Origin: Acidobacteriota bacterium
GTDB lineage: Bacteria > Actinomycetota > Acidimicrobiia > Spongiisociales > UBA5794
Assembly (NCBI GenBank): GCA_022566415.1
Contig: JADFIY010000005.1
Location: 1-33,932, forward strand
DNA: 33,932 bases
Direction: 5' to 3'
Position 1 is the first letter of the stretch. Every line of letters begins with the position of its first letter. The notes under the pieces were generated by a model. It was not told where the DNA came from and ran no database searches. It worked only from the letters and a program-made list of their open reading frames with translations. Of the stretch, positions 14,691 to 22,503 are shown in pieces. The translations under genes were made by a program, and so were the position numbers.

Positions 14691-17473
14691 CCGAATCTCC
14701 TGCCCGCCCAGGCGAATCCGACCAGAACGATGGCCCAGAAAGCCGCGGCGTACGCCTGGTACCTGCGCCCATCGATCGGTTTGAACCCGGAGACGCCGGT
14801 CGACGCCGACACCTCATTCCAAACGCCCCCCTGCTGCCACGGTTCCGGGCCCCACCGCTGGTGCGCATTCTCCCTGACAGTGAGCCGACCGGTCTCGGAC
14901 GTCCCCTCGTAGCCGACCCCGACGCGGGCCCAGGCCGTGGCGCCGGAGGTCACGGCCCGCACTGCGCCGGTGGATTCGTTCTCGTAGGTCTCGTTGGCGA
15001 GGCCTGCGCTCAGTGACACGATGTCGAGCTGCCCGGTCAGCCGATCGCTCCATGCCGTGGCGTACGACGCATCGTCATCGGATTGCATGATCACGATCCA
15101 CCGAATCCCGAACGGTGCGAGCGTCTCACCGGCACGCGACGTCTCGCCGGCGATGATGGTTTCGAGGACGTCGTCAAGCTCCCGGTCGGCGAGGTGAAGG
15201 CCGTCGAGGTTTGCCTCCCACAGCTCCGGCATCGGTGCCGCCACCACCCGGTAGGTGGCGCCCTGGATGATCCGCTCATCGCCCGGGAGGTCTCCGGGAC
15301 CACCCAGAACCAGGATCCTGGACTCCGCCGGGTCCCCAGGCCTGGCCTGGGTGAAGGCGAAAGCCTCGCGGAACCGATCGGCGGGAATACCGGCTCGGCC
15401 TCCGATAAGGACCACACTCGAGGCAGCCACCAACACGGCGGCGGCGACTACGCCGACGCCGCCCGCGATCCGGCGCCACCCTGCGGTCTCGACACGGGTG
15501 ATCGACTCGAAGGCCGCCCCGGTGATACCCGCCAACCCGAGGGCGGCGAGGGCGAGCCCGGCGTGGCCGATCTCGGAACCGGCGCCGAACGCGGAGCTCC
15601 GTGCCCCAAGCGCGCCACCGGCGGCGAGAATCCCGGCCCAGCCGGCCACCCTGGCGAGCCTCACCGGAGCGGAGGCGACAACCGTCACCAAGGCGACGAC
15701 GACGGCCGCTGCGACCACGATGGAGGTCGATGAGTACAGCGCACCATCAGTGAGGAAGGCATTGAGGTCGGCGGCACCGACCCACGGGAACAGGAGCGGC
15801 ACCGCTAAACCCACACCGGCCACAGCAACGGCTACCGCCCTCCAGGCGACTCCGTCGTTCACGTTTACCAGCGCCCAGATAACAAGCGCCAGCAGCGGCA
15901 CCAGCACCAGTGACGGCGATGCGACGGCGACGATGCCTGTAGTCAGCCCGACCGCAGCGACCCTGCCCACCCGGCCAAGCGATGTCGCCGGCCACCTCGC
16001 CAGGGACAGCCGCATCACCCAGGGCACCATCCCGAGGGCGATCATGGCCCCGATCGCAGTCTCCGCCGCCAGCCCCTGCGCCGCAGATCCCGCCACGTAC
16101 ACGACCCCGGCCATGGTCCCGGCAACCGCGGTGACCCCCCACCCCCGGAGCAACCGGACGGTGCCCCACACGCCCAACAGAGCCGAACCGGTGATTGCCA
16201 CATACTCGGCCAAGCGACCGGAGTTGAGCAGAACGATGCGAACGATGGCGGTGAGCGCGATCAAAGGTTGCAACGGTTCGGCACCTCCGAATCCAGCCGG
16301 ATTCCAGCCGCCGGCGTAAGCGTCGAGGCCGGCCAGCCCGGAATCGGGAAAGGGGAGGCTGTACCCCACCGCGGGGAGGCCGACGGCCCACAGCGATCGG
16401 CCGGCGAGAAGGATGAACAGGACGGCACCGATCCCGACCACGAAAGAGGGCCGGCGGAGCTCCCGACCGATCATCTCCATGGAGGTGGTGTCCTCGCCGG
16501 GGAGTCGCTGCCTCACCTGGTCGGCGAGCTGCGAAGCCGTGACCTTGAGCGCCAGCGAACCGCTGACCTGGTAGCGGAACAGCTCCTCGTCACCGACCTC
16601 GCGGCCGCGTCTGGCCTTCCGCCGTTCCCGAACCGTGTCGGGGAGACGCAGCAGGTTCCAACCCCAGGCGCGCAGCCAGCTGAAGAACAGCCACCGTCCC
16701 AACAGCAAAGACATCGCGGCCTGGGTCAACCCGGAAAGGAAGGCGGCGGGCACCGACCAGGCGACGGTCAGTGGCCCATACACCTTGAGCATGCCTCTGA
16801 TGCGACTGGCGCGCTCCAGCCATTGCTCCGAGCGGCGCCCGGGATCCGGGGCCAGAACCTCCGAGGATGGGACGACGATGATCCGGGCTCCGCGCAACCT
16901 GGCTCGCTGACAAAAGTCAACGGCGGCCGCCAGCTGTGGCATCAGCCGGTCCGGACCTCCGATCCCGCGCGCCAGATCCCTGCGGACGAACATTGAGTCG
17001 CCGGCGACGGCGGCGACGTCCCGCACCACGTCGTACTGGCCCTGGTCGAGCTCATCCTCATCGAGGCCGCTGTAGGGCGTTCCAAAGACGTCGGTGGCGA
17101 ACCCAACCGAAAGCAAACGATCCGGGTTGTCGAGATCCAGGATCTTGGACCCGGCGACCGAAGCATCGAGCTCAGTCGCGGTGGCGACGAGGGCAGCGAG
17201 TGCGTCGGCGCGGGGCTGGACGCCGCTGCGAACGAACCAGAGGTGGCTCGCACCTATCCGATCAACGGCTCCCGAGACAGCAGGGACCCACTCCACTTCC
17301 TCGGATCCTGCGAAGCGGCGCGCATCCGAGTCCCCACCGACCACGATGATCTGCTCCGATCCGTACACTTGGCGACGGATCGCATCCAGGGTGCCGGCAA
17401 GACCTGCTGTGTCGTGCACGAGAATCGCCGTCACAACGGAGGCCGCGGTTCTTCCCGCGAGAGAAGCTGACAT
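14687..17473 (-). CDS. Large membrane protein with degenerate GT2 domain
   Basis: About 928 residues. Residues up to about 220 follow the GT2 pattern of large actinobacterial glycosyltransferases (VVTAILVHD, then DELDQGQYDVVRDVAAVAGDSMFVRRDL); about a dozen hydrophobic helices and a soluble C-terminal region follow, ending in a last helix. Where relatives have an Asp-Asp-Asp metal site (LWLLDDD...P), this protein reads LWFVRSGVQP, and the usual D-G-S-T-D is GGDSDA, so the domain may not be catalytic. The start is uncertain: the ATG at 17473 overlaps the CofD ATG head to head, while a GTG at 17434 (MTAILVHD) would leave a 37-base gap. First gene of the operon with DUF5719 and the thioredoxin-like protein. 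Confidence 0.85.
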   Translation of the reverse strand: MSASLAGRTAASVVTAILVHDTAGLAGTLDAIRRQVYGSEQIIVVGGDSDARRFAGSEEVEWVPAVSGAVDRIGASHLWFVRSGVQPRADALAALVATATELDASVAGSKILDLDNPDRLLSVGFATDVFGTPYSGLDEDELDQGQYDVVRDVAAVAGDSMFVRRDLARGIGGPDRLMPQLAAAVDFCQRARLRGARIIVVPSSEVLAPDPGRRSEQWLERASRIRGMLKVYGPLTVAWSVPAAFLSGLTQAAMSLLLGRWLFFSWLRAWGWNLLRLPDTVRERRKARRGREVGDEELFRYQVSGSLALKVTASQLADQVRQRLPGEDTTSMEMIGRELRRPSFVVGIGAVLFILLAGRSLWAVGLPAVGYSLPFPDSGLAGLDAYAGGWNPAGFGGAEPLQPLIALTAIVRIVLLNSGRLAEYVAITGSALLGVWGTVRLLRGWGVTAVAGTMAGVVYVAGSAAQGLAAETAIGAMIALGMVPWVMRLSLARWPATSLGRVGRVAAVGLTTGIVAVASPSLVLVPLLALVIWALVNVNDGVAWRAVAVAVAGVGLAVPLLFPWVGAADLNAFLTDGALYSSTSIVVAAAVVVALVTVVASAPVRLARVAGWAGILAAGGALGARSSAFGAGSEIGHAGLALAALGLAGITGAAFESITRVETAGWRRIAGGVGVVAAAVLVAASSVVLIGGRAGIPADRFREAFAFTQARPGDPAESRILVLGGPGDLPGDERIIQGATYRVVAAPMPELWEANLDGLHLADRELDDVLETIIAGETSRAGETLAPFGIRWIVIMQSDDDASYATAWSDRLTGQLDIVSLSAGLANETYENESTGAVRAVTSGATAWARVGVGYEGTSETGRLTVRENAHQRWGPEPWQQGGVWNEVSASTGVSGFKPIDGRRYQAYAAAFWAIVLVGFAWAGRRFG

Positions 17474-18443
17474 GAACGACGCCATTCAAGAGAGGAAGTC
17501 GCGCTACTCCAATCATCCGCGGGTCGTGGTTCTCGGTGGTGGAGTCGGCGGAGCACGTGCCGCCCGCGCCCTCGCCTCGGTACTCCCTGCCACGGACCTC
17601 ACCATCGTCGGCAACGTCGGGGACGACGAGGTCCGCTACGGGGTCTATGTCTCGGCCGATCTCGACACGATCACCTACACCCTCGCCGGCATCGAAGGCC
17701 CCCAGGGCTGGGGCATCGCCGGTGACACCTTCGCCGCCATGGACCAGATGGCGGCCCTCGGCGAGGACACGACATTCCGGCTCGGCGATCGTGATCTCGC
17801 CAACTGCCTGGTGCGCACCGCCCGGCTCGCCGATGGGCAACCACTGTCAGCGGCGATCGAAGAAACGGCAAAGGCACTCGGCGTCGATCTTGGCATCCTC
17901 CCGGCAACCGACGATCCGCTCCGAACCGAGATCCTCACCACAAGTGGAGAGCGCCTTGCCTTTCAGGAGTACTTCGTGATCCGAGCTCAGCGCGACGAAG
18001 TGGCGGAGCTGGCCTTCGCCGGTGCTGCCGAAGCCCGCCCCGCCCCCGGTGTCATCAAGGCGATCACCGACGCCGACGTCGTGGTGATTGCACCGTCCAA
18101 CCCGCCGCTCTCCATCTGGCCGATCCTCGCAGTAGCTGACATTTCCCGCACCGTCCGCCGCCATGATCGGGTGGTTGCGATCAGCCCCCTCTTCGGGGGT
18201 GTGCCGCTGAAAGGACCGGCCGATCGCGTGCTCGCCTCACTCGGCCTGCCACCCGGCAACGAGGGCGTCGCCGCCGCCTACGACGGGTTGCTGTCCGATC
18301 TGGTCGTCGACGACGGGGACGCAGTCGACGTACACCAACTAACCCGCCCGGATCTTGCCGTTCACGCCCTCAACACGATGATCGACGAGGGCGATGCTGG
18401 CAAGCGCTTCGCCACCGACTTACTCGAGACGCTCGGATGGTGA
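17472..18443 (+). CDS. fbiA: 2-phospho-L-lactate transferase-type enzyme of F420 biosynthesis (CofD/FbiA)
   Basis: A 323-residue CofD-family enzyme that joins the phospholactate or phosphoenolpyruvate moiety to Fo in coenzyme F420 synthesis. Signatures: VVVLGGGVGGAR near the N-terminus, the DLDTITYTLAG segment, APSNPPLSIWPILAV and SPLFGGVPLKGPAD, all in family order. The ATG at 17472 gives a 17-residue leader before the first strand; a GTG at 17526 would be too short, and an upstream ATG at 17094 lies within the divergent gene. No clear Shine-Dalgarno or -10. The end overlaps the CofE start by seven bases, so the two F420 genes are coupled. The presence of F420 genes supports the actinobacterial assignment. 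Confidence 0.93.
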   Translation: MNDAIQERKSRYSNHPRVVVLGGGVGGARAARALASVLPATDLTIVGNVGDDEVRYGVYVSADLDTITYTLAGIEGPQGWGIAGDTFAAMDQMAALGEDTTFRLGDRDLANCLVRTARLADGQPLSAAIEETAKALGVDLGILPATDDPLRTEILTTSGERLAFQEYFVIRAQRDEVAELAFAGAAEARPAPGVIKAITDADVVVIAPSNPPLSIWPILAVADISRTVRRHDRVVAISPLFGGVPLKGPADRVLASLGLPPGNEGVAAAYDGLLSDLVVDDGDAVDVHQLTRPDLAVHALNTMIDEGDAGKRFATDLLETLGW

Positions 18444-19138
18444 CCAGGATCGAGATCATCCCGATCGAGGGTATCCCCGAGATCAGAGCGGGCGACGACC
18501 TGGGAGTTGCGCTCCTCGATGCGATCACCGACGCCAACGAATCAGTCGTCGATGGCGACGTCGTAGTCGTGACCCACAAGGTCGTCTCCAAGGCAGAGGG
18601 ACGCCTATCCGCTATCCCGGACGACGCCTCTTACCGCCGCCTTGTCGAGAACGAGGCAGACACCATCCTGCGTCGCCGCGGCGACCTCGTGATCACCAAG
18701 ACTCGCCACGGGTTCATCTGTGCCAATGCGGGCGTGGATCGATCGAACACCGACGATGCCACGGCCGTGCTGCTGCCGGTCGATCCGGATCGCTCGGCAC
18801 ACCGGCTGCGCATACAGATCGAGCGAACCACCGGCGCCTCGATTGCCGTCGTCGTCACAGATACGTTTGGCCGGCCGTGGCGGCGGGGTCTTGTGGACGT
18901 CGCCATCGGCATCTCCGGGGTGCCGGCCATCGTCGATCTCCGCGGCTCGGTCGACGGATCCGGCAGGATCCTAGAGGTCACCGAGATAGCCGTTGTGGAT
19001 GAGATCGCCGCCGCCGCCGACCTGGTGATGGGCAAGGCGAGCCGGGTCCCAGCCGCGATCGTACGCGGGCTGGGCCTGAGCGGGGAAGGCCGCGCCACCG
19101 ACCTGGTACGCCCGCCCGAAGAGGACATGTTCCGATGA
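18437..19138 (+). CDS. cofE: Coenzyme F420-0:L-glutamate ligase (CofE type, stand-alone)
   Basis: A 233-residue gamma-glutamyl ligase that adds glutamates to F420-0 with GTP and divalent metal. Family motifs: DGDVVVVTHKVVSKAEGR, TRHGFICANAGVDRSN, TDTFGRPWRRGLVDVAIG, in order and at usual spacing. It ends at residue 233, so the C-terminal nitroreductase-like FMN domain of mycobacterial FbiB, which reduces dehydro-F420-0, is absent; that step needs another protein if the phosphoenolpyruvate route is used. The ATG at 18437 overlaps cofD by seven bases; GTG at 18440 is an alternative. In FbiB-bearing relatives this gene would be called fbiB. Confidence 0.92.
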   Translation: MVTRIEIIPIEGIPEIRAGDDLGVALLDAITDANESVVDGDVVVVTHKVVSKAEGRLSAIPDDASYRRLVENEADTILRRRGDLVITKTRHGFICANAGVDRSNTDDATAVLLPVDPDRSAHRLRIQIERTTGASIAVVVTDTFGRPWRRGLVDVAIGISGVPAIVDLRGSVDGSGRILEVTEIAVVDEIAAAADLVMGKASRVPAAIVRGLGLSGEGRATDLVRPPEEDMFR

Positions 19139-19150
19139 GAGGCACTTCTC

Positions 19151-20038
19151 ATGCCTGAGCTTCCTGAGATCGAGGCGTACCTGCACGCCCTGCGCCCTCG
19201 GGTGGTCGGCCATGAGCTGGAGCAGCTGAGGGTCGCCAGCTTCTCGCTGCTCCGAACCTACGACCCCCCGACGACCGCCGTCGAGGGGAAGGCAGTCACC
19301 GGAGTCCACCGCATCGGGAAGCGCATCGCCATCGACCTCGAGGAGGATCTCGCCGTGGTGATCCATCTGATGGTCGCAGGGCGCCTGAAGTGGCTCGAAC
19401 ACGGGGCGGCTGTCCCGAAGCGATACGGGCTCGCTGCCATCGACTTCGACAACGGGACCCTGCTGCTCACCGAGGCAGGAACCAAGCGGCGAGCGACGAT
19501 GCACCTCGTTCGGGGAGAAGAATCGTTGGCCGCACTCGATCCCGGCGGCGCCGAGATCGCGGACCTGGACCGCGAAGCGTTCAAGGAGCGCCTGCTCACC
19601 GAGCGGCATACGCTGAAACGCACGCTCACCGACGCCCGGTTCTTCTCCGGCATCGGGGGCGCCTTCGCCGACGAGATCTTGTGGCGTGCGAAGCTCTCCC
19701 CGACCCAGATGAACACCAACCTGGACGACCAGGAGATCGCACGCCTGCATGAGGCGGCGGTCGATGTGCTCGACCGCTGGACGGCGGCGCGCATCGAAGA
19801 AACCGGAGATGGCTTCCCAGAAAAGGTGACGGCCTTTCACCCCGACATGGGCGTGCACGGCAAGTTCGGCGAGCCGTGCCCGGTGTGTGGCGCGCCCATA
19901 CAGCGGATCGTCCACGGTGGCCGTGAAACCAATTACTGCCCTGGCTGCCAGACCGGAGGGAAGATCCTGGCCGACCGTGCCCTGTCGCGACTCCTCAAAA
20001 ACGACTGGCCGAAGACGCTCGACGACTTAGTGGAGTGA
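19151..20038 (+). CDS. Formamidopyrimidine-DNA glycosylase / endonuclease VIII family (Fpg/Nei)
   Basis: A 295-residue base-excision repair glycosylase/AP lyase. The start MPELPEIE exposes the catalytic Pro2 and Glu after Met removal; HRIGKRIAI carries the conserved beta-hairpin Lys; the H2TH region is FSGIGGAFADEILWRAKLSP; the zinc finger is CPVCGAPIQR...ETNYCPGCQTGG near residues 245-275. The LSPTQ and QTGGK features are family-typical. Whether it is Fpg (8-oxoguanine) or Nei-like cannot be decided from sequence alone, since the alphaF-beta9 loop is short. The ATG has GAGAGG about nine bases upstream. It lies 12 bases after cofE and probably shares its transcript. Confidence 0.93.
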   Translation: MPELPEIEAYLHALRPRVVGHELEQLRVASFSLLRTYDPPTTAVEGKAVTGVHRIGKRIAIDLEEDLAVVIHLMVAGRLKWLEHGAAVPKRYGLAAIDFDNGTLLLTEAGTKRRATMHLVRGEESLAALDPGGAEIADLDREAFKERLLTERHTLKRTLTDARFFSGIGGAFADEILWRAKLSPTQMNTNLDDQEIARLHEAAVDVLDRWTAARIEETGDGFPEKVTAFHPDMGVHGKFGEPCPVCGAPIQRIVHGGRETNYCPGCQTGGKILADRALSRLLKNDWPKTLDDLVE

Positions 20039-20170
20039 CCAGTTACCAGTTCCCAGCAAGAAGGGATTCAGTTACTAGTTACCAGTTCCCAGCAAGAAGG
20101 GAACGACCCCTGCGCCCACCCGTCAGGTCTGCGGCGATTAGCAACTGGCATTGCCCAACTGGGAACTTTT
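20039..20170. repeat. Heptad repeat block with direct 26-base duplication and hairpin, nei/epimerase gap
   Basis: Between the two convergent stop codons. Positions 20041-20066 and 20077-20102 are identical over 26 bases (AGTTACCAGTTCCCAG then CAAGAAGGGA). The inverted partner CTGGGAACT at 20159-20167, followed by TTT, pairs with AGTTCCCAG at 20084-20092. Units are AGTTACC and AGTTCCC. Probable bidirectional terminator (inference). Confidence 0.78.
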
Positions 20171-21115
20171 CTACAAATTCTCCCTGGTCCAGTCGATGGC
20201 CCTCACCAGGCCGTCATCGAGTGTCGTCCACGGCTCCCAGCCGAGGTCTCGGGCAGCCTCGGAGGGGTCGAGGCCCGACCGCCGCTGCTCCCCGGGACGA
20301 GGTGCGGTGTGCATGGGCTCGGAGTCGGAGCCGACGATGGCAGCCATCTTGGCGTACAGGTCGACCACGGTTGTCTCCACCCCGGTTCCAATGTTCAGGT
20401 AGCGCCCGCCACCCTGGAGGGCGGCCCGCCAGCAGGCATCGGTGACGTCCTCGACGTAGACGTAGTCCCTCGTCTGCTTGCCGTCCCCGTAGATCGTCGA
20501 CACACGACCGCTGAGCAGGTCGCCGGCGAATATGGCGACCACTCCGGCCTCGCCGCGTGGATCCTGGCCTGGCCCGTACACGTTGGAGAATCCGAGCGAT
20601 ACGTAGTCGAGGCCGTGGGCGCGTTTGTAGTAGGCGAGGTAGTCGTCGACCACTTTCTTGGAGACGCCGTACGGCGACTCAGGACGCCGCGGCTCCGTCT
20701 CTCTGGTCGGGATCTGGTCGGTGTCGCCGAAGGTCGCCCCGCCCGATGACGCGTAGACGACGCGCTCTACAGCGGCGTCCCTTGCCGCTTGGAGCAGGTT
20801 GATGGTGCCGAGGATATTGACGTCGGCATCGAAGGTGGGATCGACCACCGAGGCGCGCACGTCGATCTGGGCGGCGAGGTGAAAGACGACCTGCGGGGTG
20901 AAGCCGACGATCACGTCCTTGAGCTCCTGGGCACGGACATCCATCTGATGGAAGTGGATGTGGCCGCGGCGGCGTGCGTCGCCAAGGCTGGACAGCATCC
21001 CGGAAGACAGATCGTCGATGACCAGCACCTCGGTGCCCTCGTCGACCAGCCGATCGACGAGGTTGGCTCCGATGAAGCCTGCGCCGCCGGTCACAACGGC
21101 CTTGGAGATCGCCAT
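20171..21115 (-). CDS. NAD-dependent epimerase/dehydratase (UDP-glucose 4-epimerase-like)
   Basis: A 314-residue extended short-chain dehydrogenase/reductase. The Rossmann loop is GGAGFIG (10-16); the catalytic Ser123/Ser124 in YASSGG and the pair Tyr149-x3-Lys153 (YGVSK) are present, as is the family segment RDYVYVEDV. This is the GalE/RmlB-like group acting on nucleotide sugars; the exact substrate is unknown. The ATG at 21115 shares one base with the stop of the upstream dienelactone-hydrolase-like gene (TGATG), so this is the last gene of the birA operon. It ends at the heptad-repeat block. A role in envelope sugar supply is likely given the neighbouring sugar genes. Confidence 0.9.
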   Translation of the reverse strand: MAISKAVVTGGAGFIGANLVDRLVDEGTEVLVIDDLSSGMLSSLGDARRRGHIHFHQMDVRAQELKDVIVGFTPQVVFHLAAQIDVRASVVDPTFDADVNILGTINLLQAARDAAVERVVYASSGGATFGDTDQIPTRETEPRRPESPYGVSKKVVDDYLAYYKRAHGLDYVSLGFSNVYGPGQDPRGEAGVVAIFAGDLLSGRVSTIYGDGKQTRDYVYVEDVTDACWRAALQGGGRYLNIGTGVETTVVDLYAKMAAIVGSDSEPMHTAPRPGEQRRSGLDPSEAARDLGWEPWTTLDDGLVRAIDWTRENL

Positions 21116-21750
21116 CAGATCTTTACCGGCAAGGATTCGGCAAAGAACTCGATGACCCGGTCCCTGGTGTCCTCTGCCGCGACCGGGTCATAGCCCTCGG
21201 CGTTGATGTTCCAGTACTGCACTCCCACTCCGTCGTAGACGACCCACTCAGCGTGCGGGGCCGCTGCCCTGGCATCGTCGAGTCCTTCCAAGCCCTCCCG
21301 GCCGTTGCAGCCGAGCACCGGAACCGCGACCTCGGTCAGCAGGTCGAGCGCAGCTTGGTCGAGCGTGGGATCGACGAGAGCCAGAGACGAAACGAGACCT
21401 GACGCCACCGTAGCGGTGGTCTCCGCCGTGCTCGCGTCGCCGACCGAGAGGATGCCGAAGCCGTGCTCGGCATTTGACCAGTGGCCCGCCGGGTTGGTGA
21501 TGAATCCGATGAATGCGTCGAGACCGTCGGTGCCGGGGGCGACGGCGGCAATCCCGTTTCTGGCGAGGTCGCGGCAGATGGCGTGCACCGATGACGAAGC
21601 CTCGTATGACGGGGAAGGCACCACCACGGTTGGCCACTCCCCCATCAGGTCAGGTCGGGCCAGGTACCCGCGATAGGCGCGCGCTCTCGTCGAAACATTC
21701 GTTGTCCCGTACAGGATGACGGTCGTGCCCTCTCCCTTGAGAACGCTCAT
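21115..21750 (-). CDS. Dienelactone-hydrolase-like alpha/beta fold protein lacking the catalytic triad
   Basis: A 211-residue protein with the DLH framework: GYLARPD, WPTVVVPSPSYEASSSVHAICRDLARNGIAAVAPG (compare the family's vVvlhewwGL...rdvadrLA..GY.vlaPd), VAVPVLGCNGREG, and a C-terminal YDPVAAEDTRDRVIEFF. The nucleophile loop, normally GxCxGG, reads SVGDAST (102-108); the acid position is REG (151-153) instead of a Glu/Asp-Asp-Pro; the His of GAGHGF is Val177 in DGVGVQYW. So all three catalytic residues seem replaced, and it may be a binding or regulatory pseudoenzyme. Operon position: ATGA overlap with birA upstream, TGATG with the epimerase downstream. Confidence 0.68.
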   Translation of the reverse strand: MSVLKGEGTTVILYGTTNVSTRARAYRGYLARPDLMGEWPTVVVPSPSYEASSSVHAICRDLARNGIAAVAPGTDGLDAFIGFITNPAGHWSNAEHGFGILSVGDASTAETTATVASGLVSSLALVDPTLDQAALDLLTEVAVPVLGCNGREGLEGLDDARAAAPHAEWVVYDGVGVQYWNINAEGYDPVAAEDTRDRVIEFFAESLPVKI

Positions 21751-22460
21751 GCTGACTCCCCCGACTCGACGGCGCCTGGGAGCGTAGTGGGGTCTTGTAT
21801 CCGAACCTCCCCGGCATGAACAGCGATGAGCCCGTCCCCGGTGTCGATCAGGAGAGCGCCGTCGGCGGCGATGTCGACGGCAATGCCGCTCCCCCGTTCG
21901 TAGGCGACGTGCTCGCCAAGGGTGACGCTCGCTGCCCGGTACTCCTCGGGTTCCCAGGCCACGGCCTCGCCGTCCATTCGGTCGAAGAACCTGCTCACCC
22001 ATGCCGCGGCAAGGATCCCCGCAGCATTGGGCCCGGGATCCGTAGGCAGCACGCCCGCCGCCCCTGGGATCGGATCGCTCCACCACAGGTTCACACCACA
22101 CCCGACCACCGCCCGATCCTCGTTCGCCTCGACCAGGATCCCCCCGACCTTGTCCGAGCCGACAACGAGGTCGTTTGGCCAGCGGAGTCCGGCGTCAACG
22201 TCGAGCGTTGCGGCGAGCGCTCGGCGCACCGCCAAACCGGTGATCAGAGGAATGAGCCCCCGATTCTCGGCCGACGGTGTATACACCAGCGAGGAGAACA
22301 TGCTGCGATCCGCTTCCAGCCACGCCCGATTCAGCCTTCCCCGCCCCTCAGCCTGGTGCGCGGCGACGATCAGAAGTGGCGAGCCGGTGAAGCGAGCAGC
22401 AGCCTCATCCTGTGTCGATCCGACTGAGTCGAGCAGGATGGTTGCGTAATGTGTATCCAT
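21747..22460 (-). CDS. birA: Biotin-[acetyl-CoA-carboxylase] ligase, monofunctional
   Basis: A 237-residue biotin protein ligase without the N-terminal DNA-binding domain. It carries STQDEA, the biotinyl-AMP loop GRGRLNRAW (39-47; most relatives GRGRxGRxW, here Asn replaces Gly), RWPNDL, and the catalytic Lys in KVGGILVE (Lys104), with the C-terminal SH3-like domain (YERGSGIAVDIAADGALLIDTGDG). It activates biotin and loads it on the carboxylase carrier domain; the substrate is encoded divergently at 24160. Without a winged helix it cannot act as the biotin repressor. Starts 43 bases from the divergent carboxylase beta gene. Confidence 0.93.
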   Translation of the reverse strand: MDTHYATILLDSVGSTQDEAAARFTGSPLLIVAAHQAEGRGRLNRAWLEADRSMFSSLVYTPSAENRGLIPLITGLAVRRALAATLDVDAGLRWPNDLVVGSDKVGGILVEANEDRAVVGCGVNLWWSDPIPGAAGVLPTDPGPNAAGILAAAWVSRFFDRMDGEAVAWEPEEYRAASVTLGEHVAYERGSGIAVDIAADGALLIDTGDGLIAVHAGEVRIQDPTTLPGAVESGESA

Positions 22461-22503
22461 CGATCAGGGTCGCGGGTCAAAGCTGGAGCCTACCGGGAGC
22501 GCC

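Noticed and set aside
15255-16319. Open plus-strand frame inside the large GT-like membrane protein gene
   Set aside because: Composition is Thr/Ala/Pro-rich without motifs; the minus strand encodes a coherent membrane protein.
18971-19915. Minus-strand frame opposite the CofE and Fpg/Nei genes
   Set aside because: Overlaps two well-conserved genes on the other strand and has no recognisable domain.
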